Assembly (NCBI RefSeq): GCF_027484705.1
Contig: NZ_JAIXSL010000016.1
Coordinates: 1-64,000, forward strand
Length of the DNA stretch: 64,000 nt
Source: Flavobacterium sp.
GTDB taxonomy: Bacteria; Bacteroidota; Bacteroidia; Flavobacteriales; Flavobacteriaceae
Reading direction: 5' to 3'
Within the stretch, counting starts at the first letter, position 1. Each line of letters starts with the position of its first letter. The translations under genes and the position numbers were made by a program. Positions 59,118-64,000 of this stretch are shown one piece after another. The notes under the pieces are model-generated. The model was not told the origin of the DNA and made no database searches. It saw only the letters and a program-made list of their open reading frames with translations.

Positions 59118-59912
59118 ATGAAAACACTCACAGATCAAATCGGAACGCAACACAACTTAGAATCTTCGCCAAAAAAAATCGTTTCGCTCGTTCCATCACA
59201 AACCGAATTGCTTTACGAACTTGGTCTGGAAGATCGCATCATTGGCATCACCAAATTCTGCGTGCATCCGTATCATTTCAAATCCACCAAGAAAGTTGTC
59301 GGTGGCACCAAGAAAGTGCATGTAGAGAAAATCAGATTGCTAAACCCTGACATCATCATCTGCAACAAAGAAGAAAACACCTTAGAAATCGTCGAACAAT
59401 TAAAAGAAATTTGTCCGGTTTGGGTTACTGATATCCGCACTATTGAAGATAATTTCCAAATGATTATCGATTTCGGACAATTGTTCAACTGCCGCACTGA
59501 AGCCCAAAAATGGAACGACAAACTTGCTTTTGCTTTAACGGATTTCAAGAAGTTCATTCAAGAAAAACCAATTCAGAAAGTAGCCTATTTTATTTGGAAA
59601 GATCCTTACATGGTGGCAGGTTCCGACAATTACATCAATGAGGTTTTAAAGCTCAACCATTTCCAAAACATCTATATTGACAAAGGCCGTTATCCCGAAG
59701 TTGAAATCCGGAAAATGCGTCTCGAAGGCGATCCAGATTTGCTTTTCTTATCCTCGGAACCTTTTCCGTTCAAAGACGAAGACGCCTTCGAAATCGGCCG
59801 TTTCACGCACCACGCCAAAACCATTTTCGTTGACGGCGAAATGTTCTCATGGTATGGCAGCAGGTTGTTAAAAGCGTTTCCATACTTCAAAATGTTGCAC
59901 AGCAAACTTTAA
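59118..59912 (+). CDS. Helical-backbone metal receptor (BtuF-like), without signal peptide
   Basis: This 264-residue protein has the fold of cobalamin- or iron-siderophore-binding ABC components (BtuF/FecB type). It contains KIVSLVPSQTELLYELGLED near the start, RIIGITKFCVHPYH, LNPDIIICNKEEN, and a second lobe with VAYFIWKDPYMVAGSDNYIN and FVDGEMFSWYGSRLLKAFPY. Most such proteins are periplasmic, but here the chain starts MKTLTDQIGTQHNLES without a signal peptide, and no ABC permease or ATPase gene is near. It may act in the cytoplasm; the ligand is unknown. Confidence 0.85.
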   Translation: MKTLTDQIGTQHNLESSPKKIVSLVPSQTELLYELGLEDRIIGITKFCVHPYHFKSTKKVVGGTKKVHVEKIRLLNPDIIICNKEENTLEIVEQLKEICPVWVTDIRTIEDNFQMIIDFGQLFNCRTEAQKWNDKLAFALTDFKKFIQEKPIQKVAYFIWKDPYMVAGSDNYINEVLKLNHFQNIYIDKGRYPEVEIRKMRLEGDPDLLFLSSEPFPFKDEDAFEIGRFTHHAKTIFVDGEMFSWYGSRLLKAFPYFKMLHSKL

Positions 59913-59949
59913 TTTCTTCCAAAACGACTACATTTACAAAAAAAATAAA

Positions 59950-60735
59950 TTGATCCATTATACCCTATATCCAAACCAAGCCAGCAATCAGTGGGTTACT
60001 TTTGTTCACGGTGCCGGTGGCAGTTCTTCTATTTGGTACAAACAGATCCGCGATTTCCAAAAGCACTATAATGTTTTGTTGTTAGACTTGCGCGGCCACG
60101 GAAATTCGGCTCCGACGCTCAAAGAAGCATTCCAAAAAAAGTATACGTTTTCTGCTTTAGCCAATGATATATTGGACGTTTTGGATCATTTGAAAATCGA
60201 AAAATCACATTTCGTAGGCATTTCGCTGGGCACGATTTTAATCCGGCAACTGGCGGAAATGTATCCAAGTCGTGTGCAAAGCATGATTTTGGGCGGTGCC
60301 ATTCTCAAAATGAATTTCCGATCACAAATCCTGATGAAGCTTGGAAACGTCTTCAAATACGTTTTGCCTTATCTAGTGCTCTATCGTTTTTTTGCTTTTG
60401 TGATTATGCCTAAGAAAAACCACAAACAATCGAGGTTGCTGTTCATCAACGAAGCCAAGAAATTATACCAGAAAGAATTCATCAAGTGGTTTAAGCTTAC
60501 CGCCGAAATCAATCCTGTTTTAAAATGGTTCCGCCAAGTAGAATTGCACATCCCAACGCTTTACGTGATGGGCAATGAAGATTATATGTTTTTGCCTTCG
60601 GTCAGGAAAGTGGTCGAGAAGCATTATAAATCCTCAAAGTTGTTTGTCATCGAACACTGCGGTCATGTCGTCAATGTGGAGCAACCAGCAATCTTCAATA
60701 AAAACGTAATCGCGTTCCTTCAAACCGTCACATAA
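59950..60735 (+). CDS. Alpha/beta hydrolase
   Basis: This 261-residue alpha/beta-hydrolase fold enzyme has the oxyanion-hole HGAGGSSSIWY, LLLDLRGHGNSAPT and the nucleophile elbow FVGISLGTIL (GxSxG, Ser near residue 94). The acid is probably in YVMGNEDYMFLPSV, and the catalytic His in IEHCGHVVNVEQP near residue 241. The start appears to be TTG at 59950 (MIHYTLYPNQASNQWVTFVH). The substrate could be any ester or C-C bond. A variant -7 box (TACATTTA) lies about 20 bp upstream. Confidence 0.87.
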   Translation: MIHYTLYPNQASNQWVTFVHGAGGSSSIWYKQIRDFQKHYNVLLLDLRGHGNSAPTLKEAFQKKYTFSALANDILDVLDHLKIEKSHFVGISLGTILIRQLAEMYPSRVQSMILGGAILKMNFRSQILMKLGNVFKYVLPYLVLYRFFAFVIMPKKNHKQSRLLFINEAKKLYQKEFIKWFKLTAEINPVLKWFRQVELHIPTLYVMGNEDYMFLPSVRKVVEKHYKSSKLFVIEHCGHVVNVEQPAIFNKNVIAFLQTVT

Positions 60736-60766
60736 AAAAAACCGCGTCGTGAAACGCGGCTTCCTT
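60733..60766. terminator. Terminator after the hydrolase gene
   Basis: AAAAAAAACCGCGT CGTGAA ACGCGGCTT. The A-run is stronger than the T-run, so it may act mainly on minus-strand transcripts. Confidence 0.55.
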
Positions 60767-60900
60767 ATTAAACTAACTCTAAACCAAAATAATAAAAACC
60801 TTTTTTTTATTACATTACAAATGTCAGACACTTAGCGGACTATCGTAGTTAAAGCTTTGTTATATATTTGTTTGGGTTGTGTTAAGTTTTAAAAAAAGGT

Positions 60901-60957
60901 TATTCGTGGATTTGGTTATTCGGTTATTTGTAACTCCGAATAACCAAATCACAAATC
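60901..60957. repeat. GGATTTG-TTATT palindromic element, copy 2
   Basis: GTGGATTTGGTTATTCGG and CCGAATAACCAAATCACAAATC form a hairpin. On the minus strand it is followed by TTTTTTT, so it can terminate the DUF4197 gene, whose stop codon it touches. Between this element and the terminator at 60733 the DNA holds only AT-rich sequence with an orphan TATATTTG box (near 60862-60869). Confidence 0.75.
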
Positions 60958-61679
60958 TACTTTTTGTCTTGCATCGCAAACACTTTTTTGAGCAGATCCG
61001 AAGTTCGCGATTTCAAATTGGTCCGAATATCTTTTTCTTCGACCGAAATCATTTTGAAAACGCCATCCATCGATTTGTTCGTCACATAGTCCGTAATATC
61101 AGGATTGACTTTAGAAACCATCGGAATCGTATTGTATTTTTTGATGATCGACGCCCAGATCTTATCCGCGCCGACTTTCCCAATCGATTGCTGCACCACC
61201 GGACTGAACTTCGCATACAAAGCGCTCGAAGTCGTGCCTTTCAGATAATCCGTCGCCGCAGTTTCCTTGCCTAAAAGAATCGATTTCGCGTCGGTGAACG
61301 ACATATTCTTAATCGCGTCCACAAAAATCGGAGTCGCTTCCTTCACGGCATCTTCAGCGGCACGGTTCAACGATTTGATGCCGCTGTCGGCGAGTTTGCT
61401 CATGCCCATTTTACGCAAAGTTTTATCGACTTTCTGCAATTCGGCTGGCAACAGAATCTTGACCATCTCGTTCTTATAAAAACCATCGGTCGCGGTCAGT
61501 TTCGTCACTTGTTTCGTGATTCCGTTGTTCAAAGCTTCTTTCAAACCACCAGCAATATCAACCGTTCCCGAAGCATTCACTCCGTTGAGTTTGTCTTTCA
61601 CTTGGTTCAGAATATCCTGCCAATCCTGCGCCATACCAACACACGGAATCAGAAGAAAGAGGAATACGATTTTTTTCAT
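60957..61679 (-). CDS. DUF4197 domain-containing exported protein
   Basis: ATG 61679 gives 240 residues with a signal peptide (MKKIVFLFLLIPCVGMAQDW). The body (GGLKEALNNGITKQVTKLTA, VKILLPAELQKVDKTLRKMG, GLNRAAEDAV-type segments, TDYLKGTTSSALYAKFSPVV) is the helical DUF4197 family, common in Proteobacteria and Bacteroidota and of unknown function. The 28 extra residues in the ORF track read through hairpin element E. It is convergent with the hydrolase gene. Confidence 0.88.
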   Translation of the reverse strand: MKKIVFLFLLIPCVGMAQDWQDILNQVKDKLNGVNASGTVDIAGGLKEALNNGITKQVTKLTATDGFYKNEMVKILLPAELQKVDKTLRKMGMSKLADSGIKSLNRAAEDAVKEATPIFVDAIKNMSFTDAKSILLGKETAATDYLKGTTSSALYAKFSPVVQQSIGKVGADKIWASIIKKYNTIPMVSKVNPDITDYVTNKSMDGVFKMISVEEKDIRTNLKSRTSDLLKKVFAMQDKK

Positions 61680-61692
61680 AGTTATATTTTTT

Positions 61693-61775
61693 AGGAGCCG
61701 GGAACCTGCTGTACGCTCATATCTTTTGTGTCGAACGCCGCCACAAAAGGATAACCGCAACATCAGGGCTAGGGT
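61693..61775 (+). repeat. Dispersed hairpin element, copy E
   Basis: AGGAGCCGGGAACCTGCTG, the hairpin CTTTTGTGTCG / CGCCACAAAAG, then ACATCAGGGCTAGGG. The outer stem is CCTG/CAGG, another compensated variant. It lies 13 bp upstream of the DUF4197 start. The remaining 61776-61918 is AT-rich icmF leader without a recognised site. Confidence 0.88.
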
Positions 61776-61918
61776 TTTCGTTTACATTAACGCCCAAATC
61801 TAAAATTAATTTCCCCGAAAAAACAGACTTTATTATAATTTTATGTTTTAGCTTATTTAATAGGCAAATTTTTGAAAATTCTGTAAATTGCACGCTCTAA
61901 AAAGCGAATCTTTTAAAC

Positions 61919-64000
61919 ATGGAACAAGCCCTACCGTATATTCCCGTACACAAAGTCCGAATCGTAACCGCAGCCTCACTTTTCGACGGCCACGATGCCG
62001 CGATCAATATCATGCGCCGCATCATCCAATCCACCGGTGTTGAAGTCATTCATCTCGGGCACGACAGAAGTGTCGAAGAAGTTGTCAATACTGCAATCCA
62101 GGAAGACGCGAACGCGATTGCAATGACATCCTACCAAGGCGGACACAACGAATATTTCAAATACATGTACGACCTGCTTAAAGAAAAAGGAGCAGGGCAT
62201 ATCAAGATATTCGGCGGTGGCGGTGGTGTGATTTTACCGTCTGAAATTGCGGAGCTCCACGAATACGGCATCACGAGAATCTATTCGCCAGATGATGGTC
62301 GCGCCATGGGTTTGCAAGGCATGATCAACGATTTGGTGAAGCGATCCGATTTTGCAGTCGGCGATGTGCTCAACGGCGAAGTCAACCATCTTGAAGAGAA
62401 AAACCCAACGGCGATTGCACGCGTGATTTCATCAGCGGAAAATTTTCCTGAAGTCGCCAAAGGAACGTTAGACATCATCCACACTAAAAATAAAGATTGT
62501 AAAACGCCTGTGTTAGGAATAACAGGAACTGGCGGCGCAGGAAAATCATCCTTGGTCGATGAACTCGTTCGTCGTTTCCTAATCGATTTTCCAGAAAAAA
62601 CAATCGGTTTGATTTCTGTCGATCCGTCAAAAAGAAAAACCGGCGGCGCTTTGTTAGGCGACAGAATCCGGATGAATGCGATCAACAATCCCAGGGTTTA
62701 TATGCGTTCGCTCGCTACCCGTCAATCTAACTTAGCCTTATCAAAATATGTAGCTGAAGCCATTCAGGTTTTGAAAGCTGCCAGATATGATATCATCATT
62801 TTAGAAACTTCAGGAATCGGACAATCTGACACTGAAATCATGGACCATTCGGATGTTTCGCTTTACGTGATGACACCAGAATTCGGAGCGGCAACCCAAC
62901 TCGAAAAAATCGATATGTTGGATTTCGCAGATTTAGTCGCAATCAACAAATTCGACAAACGCGGTTCGCTTGACGCCTTGCGCGATGTGAAAAAACAATA
63001 CCAAAGAAACCACCAGTTGTGGGATGCGGATTTAGATACTTTACCGGTTTTCGGCACGATTGCCTCGCAGTTCAACGATCCGGGAATGAACACGCTTTAC
63101 AAAGCGATCATGGACAAAATCCATGAGAAAACACAATCCGACCTAAAATCGACGTTCCAGATTACGCGCGAAATGAGCGAGAAAATCTTCGTGATTCCGC
63201 CCCACAGAACGCGTTACCTTTCTGAGATTGCCGAAAACAACCGCAAGTATGACGAAATCGCTTTAAGTCAGGAACAAGTGGCTCAGAAATTATACGGAAT
63301 TTTCAAAACCACAGAAACCGTTTCGAGAAAATTACCGCTTCTGAACAAAGCCGGAATCGTGGAAGAATCTTTAAACATCAACGAACAGAACAAAGATTTT
63401 CTTTCGTTACTGACCAAAGAATTCGACCGCGTCAAAATGGATCTCGATCCGTACAACTGGGAAATCATCCTAACCTGGGACGAAAAAGTCAATAAATATA
63501 AAAATCCTGTTTATTCGTTTAAAGTACGTGACAAAGAAATCAGGATTGCCACGCATACTGAATCGCTTTCGCATTCACAGATTCCAAAAGTCGCTTTGCC
63601 GAAGTATCAGGCTTGGGGCGATATTTTGCGTTGGTGTCTGCAGGAAAACGTTCCGGGCGAATTTCCTTTTACATCGGGATTGTATCCGTTCAAGCGAGAA
63701 GGCGAAGATCCGTCGAGAATGTTTGCCGGAGAAGGCGGACCAGAAAGGACGAACAAACGTTTTCATTACGTAAGCGCCGGATTGCCCGCAAAAAGACTTT
63801 CGACCGCTTTCGACAGTGTTACTTTATATGGAAATGATCCGCACATCCGCCCTGATATTTATGGAAAAATCGGTAATGCCGGTGTTTCGATCTGTTGTCT
63901 TGACGATGCTAAAAAATTGTATTCCGGTTTCGATCTGGTGCATGCGATGACTTCTGTAAGTATGACCATCAACGGTCCGGCGCCGATGTTGCTTGGTTTT
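61919..64000 (+). CDS. icmF: Fused isobutyryl-CoA mutase IcmF, 5' 694 codons (runs off the window)
   Basis: This open frame has no stop before the edge and is absent from the ORF track. An N-terminal B12-binding domain (residues about 8-140) has [14 protein letters not shown] (His ligand), TSYQGG and FGGGGGV. A MeaB-type GTPase domain follows, with P-loop [12 protein letters not shown] (about 202-212), ETSGIGQSD and NKFDKRG (about 342). The mutase catalytic domain starts near 565: [37 protein letters not shown] and [11 protein letters not shown]. This order (B12, chaperone GTPase, mutase) defines IcmF, which isomerises isobutyryl- and n-butyryl-CoA; substrate choice cannot be settled. About 400 residues are missing. 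Confidence 0.92.
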   Translation, partial: MEQALPYIPVHKVRIVTAASLFDGHDAAINIMRRIIQSTGVEVIHLGHDRSVEEVVNTAIQEDANAIAMTSYQGGHNEYFKYMYDLLKEKGAGHIKIFGGGGGVILPSEIAELHEYGITRIYSPDDGRAMGLQGMINDLVKRSDFAVGDVLNGEVNHLEEKNPTAIARVISSAENFPEVAKGTLDIIHTKNKDCKTPVLGITGTGGAGKSSLVDELVRRFLIDFPEKTIGLISVDPSKRKTGGALLGDRIRMNAINNPRVYMRSLATRQSNLALSKYVAEAIQVLKAARYDIIILETSGIGQSDTEIMDHSDVSLYVMTPEFGAATQLEKIDMLDFADLVAINKFDKRGSLDALRDVKKQYQRNHQLWDADLDTLPVFGTIASQFNDPGMNTLYKAIMDKIHEKTQSDLKSTFQITREMSEKIFVIPPHRTRYLSEIAENNRKYDEIALSQEQVAQKLYGIFKTTETVSRKLPLLNKAGIVEESLNINEQNKDFLSLLTKEFDRVKMDLDPYNWEIILTWDEKVNKYKNPVYSFKVRDKEIRIATHTESLSHSQIPKVALPKYQAWGDILRWCLQENVPGEFPFTSGLYPFKREGEDPSRMFAGEGGPERTNKRFHYVSAGLPAKRLSTAFDSVTLYGNDPHIRPDIYGKIGNAGVSICCLDDAKKLYSGFDLVHAMTSVSMTINGPAPMLLGF

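Noticed and set aside
61680-61763. N-terminal extension of the DUF4197 protein
   Set aside because: It translates hairpin element E (CGGVRHKR). A clean signal peptide begins at 61679.
62281-62688. 135-residue minus-strand ORF near the right edge (and other small ORFs to 63837)
   Set aside because: All lie within the icmF frame, which has continuous domain motifs.

Overview
The window reads as ordinary chromosome of a Flavobacterium-like bacterium (Bacteroidota, Flavobacteriia). The evidence is AT-rich intergenic DNA, Bacteroidota-type promoters (TAnnTTTG near -7), absence of clear Shine-Dalgarno sites, type IX secretion (T9SS) C-terminal domains, the lpxD-lpxC/fabZ-lpxA-efp block, a class III glutamine synthetase, and families typical of the phylum (DUF3810, DUF4197, DUF4268, FISUMP, AIR synthase). 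No phage, transposase, CRISPR array or tRNA was seen. Gene starts were moved from the ORF track where the longest ORF only reads back into intergenic repeats.

Layout. 1-240: end of an rRNA operon (5S) with a duplicated tail and terminator. 0.3-15.6 kb: mixed housekeeping and envelope genes: FISUMP lipoprotein, Nudix CoA pyrophosphatase, PlsC-like acyltransferase, an ECF sigma factor with a membrane partner, NDH-2, YitT, DUF3810, PepD, and an iron-type TonB receptor plus PepSY pair behind two operator-like repeats. 16-22.7 kb: HD phosphohydrolase, then lipid A genes lpxD, lpxC/fabZ and lpxA, then efp, a second lpxD-like gene and an NTF2-like gene. 22.7-31.7 kb: sucD, small unknowns, TerC, glnN, two tandem OmpA-like proteins and an AIR synthase. 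31.7-41 kb: a membrane acyltransferase and three tandem T9SS-exported modular adhesin-like proteins. 41-54 kb: glycosyltransferase, coaE, a two-component system, a thioesterase, miaA, an exonuclease/GIY-YIG fusion, YggS, DUF1015, a hydroxybutyryl-CoA dehydrogenase, a Gfo/Idh protein, pcm, an XRE regulator and smpB. 54-64 kb: outer-membrane protein, lipoprotein subtilase, prfA, pyrF, a BtuF-like protein, an alpha/beta hydrolase, DUF4197, and icmF, which runs off the right edge and is missing from the ORF track.

The most unusual content is between genes. A roughly 80-bp element occurs seven times, in both orientations. It folds into a two-part hairpin whose outer stem is kept by compensatory changes (CCCG/CGGG, CCGG/CCGG, CCTG/CAGG, CAGG/CCTG), and a bulged G is conserved in every copy. 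This is the best candidate for a poorly described system here: a structured RNA or REP-like element family. Other repeat families are TTGATAA heptamer arrays, a CGGCTNNGCCTCGGGT motif, GGATTTGGTTATT palindromes, and short tandem repeats placed directly before start codons. One repeat-like segment appears to have become coding sequence inside yggS.

Functional assignments rest on recognised motifs and family resemblance only; no database search was run.
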